Assembly: GCA_947243795.1 (NCBI GenBank) | Contig: OX365940.1 | Span: 248,001 to 312,000, forward strand | Reading direction: 5' to 3' | From: Saccharomyces uvarum | Lineage: Eukaryota > Ascomycota > Saccharomycetes > Saccharomycetales > Saccharomycetaceae | DNA length: 64,000 nt | Part shown: one piece after another, positions 29,341-40,758 of the stretch | How the letters are laid out: every line of letters starts with the position of its first letter | Numbering within the stretch: the stretch's first letter is position 1 | The notes under the pieces: model-generated | The model's input: the letters and a program-made list of their open reading frames with translations, nothing else | Databases searched by the model: none | Told to the model about the DNA's origin: nothing | Position numbers and translations under genes: made by a program

Positions 29341-30876
29341 ATGAATAATTACGAAGACGCTGACCCCTGGAATGCCAACTCGAATGCATGGAAAAAGGAT
29401 GATGATTCCGTTGCCCCTACCACGGATGGTGATCCTGCTTTCGGAAGGATGTCCAGCGAGTTTAACACTTTGAATTTGTCAACACCTCTAGACACAAACG
29501 ATGAAGATGACGGCTTTTTACCTGCTAATGATGTACTAGAAGAAAGCATATGGGATGATAATAGTCATGCTCTAAATGGAGCCGGTATAAACCAGGCCCC
29601 CACTATAAGCACCAATGAAAGGGTTATAAACCAGAATGATCCCGAGCATTTAGATCAGGATGAAACCGACAATGATCTATTCGATTGGACCAGCAAGATT
29701 AGAAAGACGTACAGACCTTTGAATGCCGATATTATTGTTGTTGAAGAGATCCCTGAGAGGGAGGGTTTACTATTTAAACACGCTAACTATTTAGTAAAAC
29801 ATTTAATTACTCTACCAGGTAGCTCGTCTTCTGAAGATCGTACTGTAGTAAGAAGATATTCCGATTTTCTTTGGCTGAGAGAAATTTTGCTAAAAAGATA
29901 TCCTTTCAGAATGATTCCTGAGCTACCTCCCAAAAGAATTGGATCACAAAACGCAGACCAAATTTTTTTGAAGAAAAGAAGAATAGGACTGTCAAGATTT
30001 ATCAATTTGGTAATGAAGCATCCTAAATTAAACAATGATGATTTAGTGTTAACATTTTTAACCGTGCGCACTGACTTAACAAGTTGGAGAAAGCAAGCAA
30101 CTTACGACACTTCAAATGAATTCACTGATAAAAAGATATCTTCAGAATTCATGAAAATGTGGAAAAAAGAGTTTGCCGAACAATGGAATCATGCTGCATC
30201 TTGCATTGATACCTCGATGGAATTATGGTACAGAATCACACTGCTCTTAGAAAGACACGAAAAAAGGACAATGCAAATGGTTCACGAAAGAACCTTTTTT
30301 GAGACATTAGTGGATAACTTTAGCGAAGTAACTCCAAAGCTGTATCCGGTACAGCAAAATAGTACCATATTAGGTATTAATAATAGCTTTGGTATAATCA
30401 AAAAACATCTAGAAACTACGAGTGACATCTGCAGACAAGAAATAGAAGAAGCATCAGGGACGTTGTCCCCTAAATTCAGAATTTTTACCGACATATTACT
30501 TTCTCTGAGAAGTTTGTTTGAAAGATACAAAATTATGGCCGCAAATAACGTAGTTCAATTACAAAGACATGTTGAATTAAACAAAGAGAAGTTAGAAGCA
30601 ATGAAAGGAAAGCCAGATCTTAGCGGAGCAGAATATGATAGAGTAAGAAAAATTATTCAGAAAGACAGGAGAAGCATAGTAGAGCAATCTAATAGAGCCT
30701 GGCTGATTAGGCAGTGTATTTTGGAGGAATTTACGATCTTCCAAGAAACCCAATTTTTGATAACACGTGCCTTTCAAGACTGGGCGAAACTGAATTCTAA
30801 CTATGCCGGTCTCAAACTCAATGAGTGGGAAAAGTTAGTTAAAAACACTTTGGATATGCCTATCGTTCGTGAGTAA
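29341..30876 (+). CDS. MVP1: PX-BAR sorting nexin Mvp1
   Basis: Mvp1 is a sorting nexin (SNX8-like) that forms retromer-independent recycling tubules at endosomes. From the ATG at 29341 it has 511 residues, the S. cerevisiae length. The N-terminus is acidic and disordered. A PX domain (about 122-240) contains the phosphoinositide-binding RRYSDFLWLREIL and the proline-rich ELPPKR. The C-terminal half is helical and forms a BAR domain, including a charged helix around residues 400-440. It lies directly before TAF4 on the same strand. Confidence 0.97.
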   Translation: MNNYEDADPWNANSNAWKKDDDSVAPTTDGDPAFGRMSSEFNTLNLSTPLDTNDEDDGFLPANDVLEESIWDDNSHALNGAGINQAPTISTNERVINQNDPEHLDQDETDNDLFDWTSKIRKTYRPLNADIIVVEEIPEREGLLFKHANYLVKHLITLPGSSSSEDRTVVRRYSDFLWLREILLKRYPFRMIPELPPKRIGSQNADQIFLKKRRIGLSRFINLVMKHPKLNNDDLVLTFLTVRTDLTSWRKQATYDTSNEFTDKKISSEFMKMWKKEFAEQWNHAASCIDTSMELWYRITLLLERHEKRTMQMVHERTFFETLVDNFSEVTPKLYPVQQNSTILGINNSFGIIKKHLETTSDICRQEIEEASGTLSPKFRIFTDILLSLRSLFERYKIMAANNVVQLQRHVELNKEKLEAMKGKPDLSGAEYDRVRKIIQKDRRSIVEQSNRAWLIRQCILEEFTIFQETQFLITRAFQDWAKLNSNYAGLKLNEWEKLVKNTLDMPIVRE

Positions 30877-31574
30877 ATCAACCCTGCGGAACTGATCTGC
30901 GGTTGACTTATCATTGATATTTTCCTTTGACCATCCACTCAAACGATAGACGAGTAGTCTCAAGGGAGTTAATCATGTGGTACATTTATAAAAACCGATA
31001 AGTAGATAAAGTATATTTATGTACCCCATGAAGCCGAACGGTCTTGCTCAAACCCATTCGTATATACGCGTAACATTATTAATTTTCAGTGCTTAATCAA
31101 TATACTCTAACATTGACGATAACAAATTTTAATATATGATGTTTACTTTTCCCTTGATAGTGCCCGCGCAAACATAAATTAGGGCGAATAAGTCTTGAAT
31201 TGGAAAACTTTCGCTCTTAGTCCAAGAACGGTCAACTAAAAACATACGCATTGTTGGCTCCTGATTCAAAAATAAACAGGCCCTTCGAAAAATCGACTGA
31301 TAGCTATATTACATGCATAATTGACGATGCCGTTAATTCTGTTAATATCAATTCTTGGCTGATGCTTTTGCCGTCACAAATGATCTTGAGCTGAAAAGTG
31401 GATGAACTATGCTTTAATAAACAGAAGGTAATGTAATCTATATACATATAACAGTTGAAATGAAAGGCTTTCTAGTCAAAATATTTCCATAGCATTACTC
31501 ACCCTAGGGATTAACGGGAAGCTTTCATCTGTTCCACAGCACGCATACATTTTACTCTTTGGATTCATTAAGTA
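30877..31574. promoter_or_regulatory. MVP1-TAF4 intergenic region
   Basis: Nearly 700 bases between tandem genes. Contents are AT-rich with no convincing frame, tRNA or LTR. It should contain the TAF4 promoter. Confidence 0.6.
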
Positions 31575-32747
31575 ATGGCCAATTCGCCGAAAAGACCATC
31601 TGATGGCACTGGAGAACCAGCATCGAACAAACCTAAATATCATCACTCCGTTCCAGAGACAAAACCAGCATTTAATTTATCTCCAGGTAAAGCTAGTAAT
31701 TTACCGAATAGTTCCCCATCACCTACTCGAACAAAGCCATCTACAGATACATCTGCCCCACGCAATAACTTAATGGGTAGAATGGACGATTCATCACTTC
31801 CAAAAAATACTCCACCTACCACTAATTTGAAAATGGAGAGTAGTACAGATACGAAAAATATGTCATCAAGCCCTGTTGGTTTAGCTTTACCAAAGAAAGA
31901 TGATAAGAAGAAAAACAAAGCTACGGGCAAAGCAGATCCCAAGGACAGTACTGGCAAAGCATCTGCTCTCTCAGGGCAGAGTGCTCAGCAACATTCGGAT
32001 CCAAATAAAATGCAAGATGTTCTTTTTTCTGCAGGTGTCGACATCAGAGAGGAAGAAGCTCTTTTAAATTCATCTATTAGCGCCTCTAAGTCTCAAGTAC
32101 AAATAAATAATGTAAGGGTTCCTAAACACTTACCATTTCTCCACCCCGAACAAGTTTCTAGCTATATGAGAAAAGTTGGAAAAGAACAGAACTTTAACTT
32201 AACTTTTACAAAAAATCCAGAAATTCTAAACATGATGTCAAGCGCGTGCGAAAACTATATGAAAGATATTCTAACAAACGCCATTGTGATCTCCCGACAT
32301 AGAAGAAAAGCTGTGAAGATAAATTCTGGTAGGAGAAGTGAGGTTTCTATGGCTCTGAGAGCGGTTGCACTAGTTCAAAAGAAAGAAGAAGAAAGGCGTG
32401 TAAAAAAAAGAATTGCATTGGGCCTCGAAAAGGAAGATTATGAGAATAAGATTGACTCAGAAGAAACTTTACACAGAGCATCAAATGTCACAGCCGGGCT
32501 AAGAGCCGGGAGTAAAAAGCAATATGGCTGGTTAACTTCGTCAGTGAATAAACCGACATCTCTAGGAGCTAAATCATCGGGTAAAGTGGCCTCTGACATT
32601 GCTGCGAGAGGGGAAAGCGGGTTGAAGGTTAGGGAAGCTAGAGAAGAGCCTGGAATTGTAATGAGGGATTTACTATTTGCTCTGGAAAACAGGAAAAATG
32701 GTGTCCAGACTATCATCTCAAAAGGTTATGCTAAAATCAGGGACTAA
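31575..32747 (+). CDS. TAF4: TFIID subunit Taf4
   Basis: Taf4 is an essential TFIID subunit that pairs with Taf12 through a histone-fold-like domain. The 390 residues compare with 388 in S. cerevisiae. The first 150 residues are disordered, rich in Ser, Pro, Thr and Lys. The histone-fold region and the conserved C-terminal TAF4 domain follow: KMQDVLFSAGVDIREEEALL (about 147-166), then the helix MSSACENYMKDILTNAIVIS (about 220-240) and a long basic helix with KKEEERRVKKRIALGLEKED. The last segment, MRDLLFALENRKNG, is a conserved TAF4 ending. Confidence 0.96.
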   Translation: MANSPKRPSDGTGEPASNKPKYHHSVPETKPAFNLSPGKASNLPNSSPSPTRTKPSTDTSAPRNNLMGRMDDSSLPKNTPPTTNLKMESSTDTKNMSSSPVGLALPKKDDKKKNKATGKADPKDSTGKASALSGQSAQQHSDPNKMQDVLFSAGVDIREEEALLNSSISASKSQVQINNVRVPKHLPFLHPEQVSSYMRKVGKEQNFNLTFTKNPEILNMMSSACENYMKDILTNAIVISRHRRKAVKINSGRRSEVSMALRAVALVQKKEEERRVKKRIALGLEKEDYENKIDSEETLHRASNVTAGLRAGSKKQYGWLTSSVNKPTSLGAKSSGKVASDIAARGESGLKVREAREEPGIVMRDLLFALENRKNGVQTIISKGYAKIRD

Positions 32748-33085
32748 GTGTCCATCTTTAATCTTATTTATAATAGTTGAAGATATAGTTTGTGTTTCTA
32801 AATAAACTTTTGATGTAAAAATGGTATTACCGAAAGGGAAAGGTTGAAGTAAAGGAGGCGCTAATCCGACTAATGAACACGCATTATGAACCATCTCCCA
32901 ACCCTGTTTTTCGTTTTAGTACAATATGAGGAAAGCTCATATTTAACTTCAAGATTTAGACAAAAAACCAGCGTGCGATAACTAGGAAAAAAAGTTTTCA
33001 TATTAATACACATTTACATACACGTAATTCGTCGTTTTCCTTTCTAATGTAAAGAAACTAATATAATGCCATTTCAAAGAGAGTT
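32748..33085. other. TAF4-PLB2 convergent intergenic region
   Basis: Gap of 338 bases between converging 3' ends, with AT-rich 3' processing sequence and an A-run at about 32984-32992. No gene is visible. Confidence 0.6.
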
Positions 33086-35194
33086 TTAAATCAATCCAAA
33101 TACGGCTGTAATAGCGCCCAACAAACTCATTAGAGTATTAGTGTTTGCGTAAGAAATAGCGGCACCATTTGCTTTGCTTGCTGTTGAAGAAGAAGAGGAA
33201 GCTATGGAGGAGGAAGAAGAGGAGGATGAAGAGTTTGAGCTCGAGCTAGCATTTGATGAATTTGTTGAATTCGAAGAGGTAACAGATGTTGAGTTCGATG
33301 TCGTGTTCCCGGAACTTGAGGATCCTAAAAGAGCAGTTATAGGGATACCATCAGTAGCTTCAGAGATCGCAGATGCAATTGCGCCATTTTGATATGTACT
33401 GTTTCCGGATAATTCAGGACTAGCAGATGTGCTTAGTTTACCATCCCAACAATAGTCGGCAAAACATTTAGTACACTCAGATGGCAGGGTAGCATTTAGG
33501 CTTTCTTGCTTACGTCTCATGATAGCGCAACCGATACAGCCTAAGAATTCGGAGTCATCGGTGAAGTTACCCATCGTAGCAGCTTCAAAACCGTTTCTGA
33601 TCATCCCGAGACGCTCAGTGACGTTGTAGTTCATTTTTAAAGTACTCGTGTTACCATTGAACGAATGTTTTGAGTTTGGGATATAGACGACCAAAGGTGG
33701 CACGTACTCTAGGTCTGTTAAATTTGTTGCGTCACAACCAAAGAAAGTTGGTTTGTCAGTTAGACCCAAGTTAACAAAAGTATTCACATCTGGAACGTAT
33801 GGGAAAGCCATTCCCTTACCTTGTTTAGAATACTGACGCTCATAGGTGTAAGTCATACAGACACCACTTGGCCAATTTTCATCGGTATTATCTGAGATAT
33901 CTAAAGCAAAGACCACATCCAAGTCACGTTCCTTCTTGATTAGTGGGACCAATGGCAAATTTTGACCATCTTCTCCACCGTCAACTAAAAACAAATCATC
34001 AGCATCGACAATACTGGAAGTGTAATTACGGTCAACAAACGTAGTGTCCTTGAATGGATTTGGTGCGTAAATAGCAATATCATCGTCATTTTGAGATAAA
34101 TTGTTAACGTACTTGTTAGCAAAATTGTTGATTATCGTATAGTATGTCGAAGTAGAAGCTTCCAATGAAAATTCGTTAAACAAACTGGCGGAAGTAGCAA
34201 TAACAAACCCAGCATTATCGTAACCGGAAACACATTGATCCTTGTTAACTGGCTTACCATTAGAAACTTCGGTACCTAGGTACTTGACATCGGTAAACGC
34301 ATTCAAAGAAGGATCCCAAGAACCCATTTCAAATGGAGTAAATTCGAAAAGAGTGGCATTTAAGTTTATCACGGTAGTGCCTGGGTATCTACCATCTGCA
34401 ACTGTGATTGGTAAAGGCATTTCACCGTTCTTAAACACATCGATATCCCTCAAAGAAGACCAAGTCAAGGCAGAACCAGAATTTGGTAAGCTTGGGAAGA
34501 AGTTGTAAGAAAGAGCACGACCCCACAAATCTGACAAAGAGATGTTAAAGCCGGCGTTAGACTTGGCTTGCACTTCTTGTACAATGGATTCCCATCTTTC
34601 AATGGTGTAGGTCATGTTAGAACCACCTGGATTCACGATGGATTTAGTGATATTCCAGATAGAATCGCTTTCGCTCATATGATCTACAATTTCTTGCACA
34701 GAGGTCCAGTTATTCCAGGCTAAAGTACCCGTTAACCAGTTTCCACCCGAGAGACCTGACAGGTAGGTGGCACTTTGTAGTAACCCGCCAAGACCGTGGT
34801 CATTGGCACCGTCAGTACGGTTGTCCATAGCAGCAATCATACCGGCACCACCTAACATGGCACGGTAACCACCACCGGAACAAGCAATACCAATCTTGGG
34901 TACATTGGAGGAATTACTACCGAAAAGAGTGGAGAGCAACGAAGTGTCGCTGAAGTTAGAAGTGGCTCTATCCAAGAAAGAATGTAAGGCCTCCTTGGTG
35001 TAGGCGTCTCTTTTCTTCAACCATTCAGTTTCATCAGTGGACAAACCAGAGGCATTTCTAACTAAAGATGCACCATCATCAGGGCAAGAAATATTTGATG
35101 GAGCGTAACCACCACCTATGCTTGATGACGAATCTGCAGCGAAAGAGAGTCCAGACACTAGCGAAGTAGCTAGTAATATATTCTGTAATTGCAT
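33086..35194 (-). CDS. PLB2: Secreted/GPI phospholipase B Plb2
   Basis: Plb2 is a fungal phospholipase B (lysophospholipase) at the plasma membrane and in the periplasm that deacylates phospholipids and lysophospholipids. The ATG at 35194, opening MQLQNILL, gives 702 residues (706 in S. cerevisiae); the frame farther upstream begins with TTG and is leader. Features are a signal peptide (about 1-20), the patatin-like/cPLA2 catalytic core with [10 protein letters not shown] (104-113), nucleophile Ser149 in GLSGG, and the conserved [10 protein letters not shown]. There are many Asn-x-Ser/Thr sites. A Ser/Asn/Thr-rich stalk (about 630-675) and a hydrophobic C-terminus form a GPI-attachment signal. 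It is a tandem paralogue of PLB1, and the two share a long identical DNA stretch. Confidence 0.96.
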   Translation of the reverse strand: MQLQNILLATSLVSGLSFAADSSSSIGGGYAPSNISCPDDGASLVRNASGLSTDETEWLKKRDAYTKEALHSFLDRATSNFSDTSLLSTLFGSNSSNVPKIGIACSGGGYRAMLGGAGMIAAMDNRTDGANDHGLGGLLQSATYLSGLSGGNWLTGTLAWNNWTSVQEIVDHMSESDSIWNITKSIVNPGGSNMTYTIERWESIVQEVQAKSNAGFNISLSDLWGRALSYNFFPSLPNSGSALTWSSLRDIDVFKNGEMPLPITVADGRYPGTTVINLNATLFEFTPFEMGSWDPSLNAFTDVKYLGTEVSNGKPVNKDQCVSGYDNAGFVIATSASLFNEFSLEASTSTYYTIINNFANKYVNNLSQNDDDIAIYAPNPFKDTTFVDRNYTSSIVDADDLFLVDGGEDGQNLPLVPLIKKERDLDVVFALDISDNTDENWPSGVCMTYTYERQYSKQGKGMAFPYVPDVNTFVNLGLTDKPTFFGCDATNLTDLEYVPPLVVYIPNSKHSFNGNTSTLKMNYNVTERLGMIRNGFEAATMGNFTDDSEFLGCIGCAIMRRKQESLNATLPSECTKCFADYCWDGKLSTSASPELSGNSTYQNGAIASAISEATDGIPITALLGSSSSGNTTSNSTSVTSSNSTNSSNASSSSNSSSSSSSSSIASSSSSTASKANGAAISYANTNTLMSLLGAITAVFGLI

Positions 35195-36135
35195 CACGGG
35201 AATAGGTGCTGCTCTGTCAATGAGTGTAAATGCACTTGTTTTTAGTATAATAATAAGTATAAAAGTAGGACTACAAAGAATTAGCAAAACTCAAGGACAT
35301 TTTCAATGGTCTCTGAGATTGGACAATGCTGTCCCATATATAAGGTGGATTTTCCTGTGCCAGACAATATGAGAGTCTCCGGCTCATTGTTCTTTGTCAT
35401 TTTTACCTTTTTTGTTCTTCTTTTTTTTTCACTTCCTTTTGTTTTTTTTTCACTTTCTTTTGTTGGTAAATAATGCCAAGATGGGGCAGCGCGCACGGAA
35501 GAAACGACCGCAGGTTGAAAACTGTTGGAAAACGCAACGCGTCCCTATTTAGGTGCTCGGCTCGACGTATACGAGCCGAATAAAACCTTAATTCCCGGTT
35601 GGGGCAGGCCAGACGCATTGGGCGCCACCGCGGATACAATGGGTGGCACCGCCGTTGACGGCAGATCGCAGTCGTGGAAATCATATATTGTGTCCTTCTT
35701 CGTACAACAACAATTGGGGTATTTTTGCTCCTCACTCTAAGATAAGAAAAAAACCAGAAAAAAATAACTGGTTAGCAAACAATTGGGAAGAGGCAATGCA
35801 GTGGTCGAAATCGTACTCTTCTCAAGGACTGGTGTGCCGTGGCATGTGGGGGACCTGCAATTGGCAACTTTACAATGCAAACATATGTAGCGTATTTGCA
35901 GAGCTTTACGTTTATGCATTGCATTGCACCTTGAAATTATGTAAGCTTGTTCGAAGAAAGCACTGCTTTAGATTATATATGTATATATGAAAGAAAAGCG
36001 TATGCTATGCTATGTAAAAGTTTACCCCCAAAGGCAGTATGCATTTTAGGGTTTCGCAAACTGCCTCACTGGTATTTTCTTCTCACTCTCATTTCATTTC
36101 ATTGCAAGAAAAGAAGCAGAATCAAAGGGATAAGT
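35195..36135. promoter_or_regulatory. PLB1-PLB2 intergenic region
   Basis: About 940 bases upstream of PLB2 and downstream of PLB1. There are T-rich runs at about 35410-35460 and a GC-rich stretch at about 35550-35665. S. cerevisiae has a doubtful ORF (YMR007W) in the equivalent gap; frames here are short and show no family resemblance, so I call none. Confidence 0.6.
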
Positions 36136-38115
36136 TTAAATTAAGCCAAAGACAGCGCTAATGACACTCAGCACACCAACAAAGGTATTGGCGTTCAAGC
36201 CGGAGTAGTCCGCTAAGGCATTACCTGCGTTTTTCTTGTTAGTAGAGGAAGATCCAGAGGACGCAGCGGCTGAGGACGCAGAGGCTGCAGCGGCTGAGGC
36301 AGAAAGGGAGGCAGAAGAAGAAAAGTCACTGTTTCCTATACCTGAGACAGACTTATTGTCAATTGTACCGTTCCAACAGTAGTTGGAGAAACACTTGCTA
36401 CATTCGGATGGCAAGGTAGCGTTCAAGCTTTGTTGTTTACGTCTGATGATGGCGCAACCAACACAACCTAAGAAACCGGAGTCACTTGTCAGGTTACCCA
36501 TCGTGGCGGCCTCAAACCCGTTTCTGATCATACCAACACGTTCCGAATCGGAGTAAGACATCTTGAAAGTGCTTTGGTTACCGTTGAACGAATGTCTGGA
36601 GTTTGGAATGTAAACAATTAAAGGTGGAATGTAATCCAAATCGGTCAAGTTTGTTGCGTCACAACCAAAGAAGGTTGGTTTTTTGTTCAACCCCAAGTTG
36701 GCAAATGTGTTTGCATCTGGAACATATGGGAAGGACAGATTTAAACCTTGGCTAACAAATTGACGTTCGTAAGTGTTAACCAAAGAGGCACCATCTGGCC
36801 AATAGTCGTTTGTGTCAGCAGAATTGTCTAAGGCAAAAATGACATCCAGTTCACGTTCCTTTTGCAACAATGGTACTAATGGGATGTTTTGGTTATCTTC
36901 ACCACCATCAACCAAGAACAGATAATCAGAGTCGATAATGCTGGAAGTGGCGTTTCTTTGGATGAAATTTGCTTCCTTGAATGGATTTGGGGCGTAAATG
37001 GCAATGTCATTACTAGCGTCGGATACATCTGTTAAGAAATCAGCGACCAAGTCAGAGATGAACGATGGTAAACCGGTAGAATTCAATTGTAGCAAAAATT
37101 GGTTGAACAAGGTAGATGAAGTGGCTGTCAGGAAACCGGTATTGTCGAACCCGGCAATACACTGACCCTTGTTAACCGGCTTACCGTTGGTAACGTTGGT
37201 ACCGAGATACTTGACATCGGTGAAAGCGTTCAAAGTGGGGTCCCAAGAACCCATTTCGAATGGATTGAACTCGAAAAGAGTGGCATTCAAGTTTACCACG
37301 GTAGTACCTGGGTATCTACCGTCTGCGACCGTAATGGGGAAGGGCATTTCACCGTTCTTGAAAACGTCAGCCTCTCTCAAAGTAGACCATGTGTATCCTA
37401 GGCCACCGCGGTACAAACTTGGCCAGAAGTTGTAGGCCAGAGCACGGCCCCATACATCAGCCAGAGATATGTTGAAACCGGCATCTTGCTTTGCTTGAAC
37501 ATCATCGGAGATATCGTCCCATCTGCTCCCAGTCTTGAAGATGTTGATACCGCCTGGAGTAAGAATCGAATGATTGATGTCCCAGATTGAGCCCGATACG
37601 GTTGTGTTGTCCAGGATGTCTTGCACAGAGGTCCAGTTGTTCCAAGCCAGAGTGCTTGTCAACCAGTTACCCCCTGACAGACCCGCCAGGTAAGTGGCAC
37701 CTTGCAGTAACCCGCCAAGACCGTGGTCATTGGCACCGTCAGTACGGTTGTCCATAGCAGCAATCATACCGGCACCAGACAACATGGCACGGTAACCACC
37801 ACCGGAACAGGCGACACCAACCTTGGGCATGTTGGAAGAATTACTACCGAAAAGAGTGGAGAGCAACGAACTGTCGCTGAAGTTGGAAGTGGCTCTATCC
37901 AAGAAAGAATGTAAGGCCTCCTTGGTGTACGCGTCTCTTTTCTTCAGCCATTCGGTTTCGTTTGTTGATAAACTAGAGGCTTCTCTGACTAGATCGATGT
38001 CGTCATCACAGGTTACATTTGCTGGAACGTAACTATTACTTGGTGACCAAGCGTCAACGTTTTCCGTCAATGCAGTCAAAACTGTAGCAGACACTAACAG
38101 ATTTTGCAATTTCAT
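36136..38115 (-). CDS. PLB1: Secreted/GPI phospholipase B Plb1
   Basis: Plb1 is the main secreted phospholipase B / lysophospholipase of yeast, active on phosphatidylcholine and phosphatidylethanolamine at the cell surface. The 659 residues compare with 664 in S. cerevisiae. Signal peptide: about 1-22. Catalytic core: [10 protein letters not shown] (102-111), nucleophile Ser147 in GLSGG, and [10 protein letters not shown]. Many N-glycosylation sites are present. The Ser/Ala-rich stalk and hydrophobic tail ending VFGLI give a GPI signal, and the last ten residues resemble those of Plb2. The two genes are head-to-tail on the same strand, most likely from an old tandem duplication. Confidence 0.97.
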   Translation of the reverse strand: MKLQNLLVSATVLTALTENVDAWSPSNSYVPANVTCDDDIDLVREASSLSTNETEWLKKRDAYTKEALHSFLDRATSNFSDSSLLSTLFGSNSSNMPKVGVACSGGGYRAMLSGAGMIAAMDNRTDGANDHGLGGLLQGATYLAGLSGGNWLTSTLAWNNWTSVQDILDNTTVSGSIWDINHSILTPGGINIFKTGSRWDDISDDVQAKQDAGFNISLADVWGRALAYNFWPSLYRGGLGYTWSTLREADVFKNGEMPFPITVADGRYPGTTVVNLNATLFEFNPFEMGSWDPTLNAFTDVKYLGTNVTNGKPVNKGQCIAGFDNTGFLTATSSTLFNQFLLQLNSTGLPSFISDLVADFLTDVSDASNDIAIYAPNPFKEANFIQRNATSSIIDSDYLFLVDGGEDNQNIPLVPLLQKERELDVIFALDNSADTNDYWPDGASLVNTYERQFVSQGLNLSFPYVPDANTFANLGLNKKPTFFGCDATNLTDLDYIPPLIVYIPNSRHSFNGNQSTFKMSYSDSERVGMIRNGFEAATMGNLTSDSGFLGCVGCAIIRRKQQSLNATLPSECSKCFSNYCWNGTIDNKSVSGIGNSDFSSSASLSASAAAASASSAAASSGSSSTNKKNAGNALADYSGLNANTFVGVLSVISAVFGLI

Positions 38116-39752
38116 TGTTATGTTTTTTTTTTTCTTCTTTTTTCCCTCTTAACGACGGTATTTTAGTTTCTTACTAACGTATATCGATGGAAAGAAAAAG
38201 TAAAACTGAAGAAAATAAAGACGAAAAATGGAGAGCTAATTAGCTAGCTATTACTTTAGACTCGACGATACCTTGGAAAAGAATTACCTCCAGCAAAAAC
38301 TCTACAGCTGTTTGACGGCGTTGGGAGTGTTTATATACAGGACAAAAGGGTTCATTCACCTAGGCAGCCAAAAAAAGTAAAATAAGTAAGTAATCCTAAT
38401 TAAAAATAGGAGATGTAACTAGCATTGTTTATGAGAGGAGAAAAAGTGCGCGAATAAGATGGACAGGGCGGGCCTTCTATCGCGGCATAAGGCTATTTCC
38501 CGAAATAGACAAGGGTGTAGAAAGCTTAACAGGGGAAGAAGCCGAATCGAAGACCGATTTTTGTAGGTCTGCTTACGGCAGACTTACAAAAGACACCCAT
38601 ACGTTCACTGTGCGGCCCCTCCCAGACCTATCGGGACCGCTGTCCGAGAAAGGGCAGGACTTGTTCGGACTGTCCTTCTCGGGTTCGGGGCGGAGGGGGC
38701 TGACGGCGGGCGGCTCCGAGCCAGGAAAGCGGGCTACAACCCTTTTAGTGACATGCTTGCAGGCGACTTTCACTGCTGGAGGCGGAGGATAGCTTTCACT
38801 TTCAGGTGGGCAGAGGACGGTTCTGTCTAAGCTTTACCAGCGGCGAAACAGACAGCCACCCCCATGCTTCCACCCGGCAGATAGTAGCCGCCGAAGAAAC
38901 TGGAGCGGACCCTCGGAGGATGACCTGATTCGAGAAGATAGTATTCTGGCACCACCAGGGACCGCGTGTTTGAACATGATAGATAAGATAGTTTGAAAAG
39001 CAGGCAAGGCAGGCTTGGATCATTACGCCTCGTCCGCATGAAAACCGGTCACCGCGCGAACACTGTCGACAGGGTCCTGCGAGAAACTATAGTGGGATAT
39101 TTCGCGTGGTTTTGACCCCACGCACCATGCACCCGTTATGGTATTAACATTTTTTTTTTTTGCCGCTCACAGGTAATACGGAGATTGGTGGTGGTGAGGT
39201 ACCTAAAAATTCAAGGGACATTTCTTTGTCCCAGTTTTGCTGAGTTTTTTTGCTCAGCACAAAATTTAGCAGGCTTTGTTTTATTCTCTCTGGCTGGTTG
39301 CTCCGTCACTCAGGCTATATTTCCAAAGTCCTGGGACCCGACTATATCTTGACACATTATTTTTCTTCCTTTTTTTTTCATTGCAAAGTCATGCCGAAGC
39401 AAGAGTGTTTCCCGGCTTGTCAAAGATGTACATATGCGCATGTCTTCTTCCGTTGATCTGCGTCTGTCCGCCGTCAGGTAGGTGTGTTTTGAGCGGGGAA
39501 GTGACTAAGGTAGCAAAGCGTGAATTGGAGGACTGTCTCTGAAATGCTTCTTCTTCTCATAGATGACTAAAAAAGGGCCCTTTATCTTATGAGCCGTTCG
39601 GCAGGCGGACGCCACAGTGGAGTCGCTAACACCGAAATATGCATCTGTAGAAAAACATCGAAAGTATAAAAGAACAGAGAGTGTGAAGGCTAGGCTGGAA
39701 ATTAACAAAAAAAATTACAACGCATTACGCAAGAACTGAGTGCGCTATAAAC
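38116..39752. promoter_or_regulatory. PLB1-ADI1 divergent intergenic region with GC-rich patch
   Basis: About 1.6 kb between divergent starts. A conspicuously GC-rich patch occupies about 38595-38735 and includes an imperfect hairpin (CCGAGAA at 38644-38650 with TTCTCGG at 38676-38682). Farther on is a second inverted repeat, GCGTGG (39104-39109) with CCACGC (39118-39123). Frames on both strands cross these elements without family resemblance. I recognise no tRNA or mobile element. Confidence 0.55.
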
Positions 39753-40292
39753 ATGGTGAAAGTATACGTCCACGATAACAAGAGCAGCATAGATTACCGC
39801 GAGTCTCACAATTCCGGCACGGAGCTTTCCTTGGATGAGCTAGCCAAATTGGGAGTGATCTATAAATATTGTGCGACTGAAGCCGAAGTGGATGAAATTG
39901 CCAAAGAAAGGCAATACAGAAACAGAGACGTGGTCGATATTCACCAAGGTTCTTTCAAGAACGAAACGGATTTCAACGAAAAACTAGCCATGTTTTACAA
40001 AGAGCATTTGCACGAAGATGAAGAAATCAGATACTGTCTGGAAGGCACCGGGTATTTTGACGTCAGAGACGCCTCCACACCTGAAAACTGGGTTAGATGC
40101 CGCGTGGAACCAGGAGATTTACTGATTCTTCCGCCGGGTATCTATCATCGTTTCACCTTGACGAGTGGCAATCACATCAAGGCTTTGAGACTGTTCAAAG
40201 ACGAACCCAAATGGCAAGCGATCAACAGATCTACCCAGGCTGACGCTTTGCCCGTTCGCAAGGACTATGTATCCCGGATTAATCAGTACTAA
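39753..40292 (+). CDS. ADI1: Acireductone dioxygenase Adi1
   Basis: Adi1 is the cupin-fold dioxygenase of the methionine salvage pathway. It converts acireductone to the 2-keto precursor of methionine and formate. The 179 residues equal the S. cerevisiae enzyme. The metal ligands are all present: His85, His87 and Glu91 in HLHEDEE, and His132 in GIYHRFTL. The ATG at 39753 gives the conserved MVKVYVHDN start. It is followed by ANY1 on the same strand after 466 bases. Confidence 0.97.
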   Translation: MVKVYVHDNKSSIDYRESHNSGTELSLDELAKLGVIYKYCATEAEVDEIAKERQYRNRDVVDIHQGSFKNETDFNEKLAMFYKEHLHEDEEIRYCLEGTGYFDVRDASTPENWVRCRVEPGDLLILPPGIYHRFTLTSGNHIKALRLFKDEPKWQAINRSTQADALPVRKDYVSRINQY

Positions 40293-40758
40293 GTTCCTAC
40301 CTAATAATAATAATAATAATAATAATATAGCATTGTATTTACTTCAATAACTTTAGAGGCGCAGGGTCACAGTCCCCCGTCAGAAATGATCTTCCCGAGT
40401 CTGTGAAAGGGAAGGGAAAAAACACCAGAACTGGAAAAAGAAACACTGAAAGTTGAACTATTTTCGTATTATTTATATATTTTGATGGTGGAGAAATAAT
40501 TTGGATATTGACATTTTTTTTCTTTGCCTGCGTACTTCTATGGAGGATATTGAATAATATAGACTATATTCGTAGCAGCAAAAGCAACACCCCCACCAAA
40601 CCCCATAAACAATAACAATTTGCAAGCCAAAAACGATACGACATTTATTATTTGATTTGGTTTCATCGCCCAACTTTTTTTATACAAAACTATACGCATA
40701 CACTCGCATTCCTTTTTTTTATAGAAAACAAACGTAAAACAAACATATACGCTGGAGA
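40293..40758. other. ADI1-ANY1 intergenic region with (TAA)n microsatellite
   Basis: Directly after the ADI1 stop is a TAA trinucleotide repeat (about 40302-40327, eight to nine units). The rest is AT-rich promoter sequence with T-runs at about 40514-40521 and 40711-40718. No gene is visible. Confidence 0.65.

Noticed and set aside
38573-38792. Opposed frames of about 60 codons over the GC-rich patch
   Set aside because: G+C-rich DNA has few stops, so open frames are expected; neither resembles a protein family.
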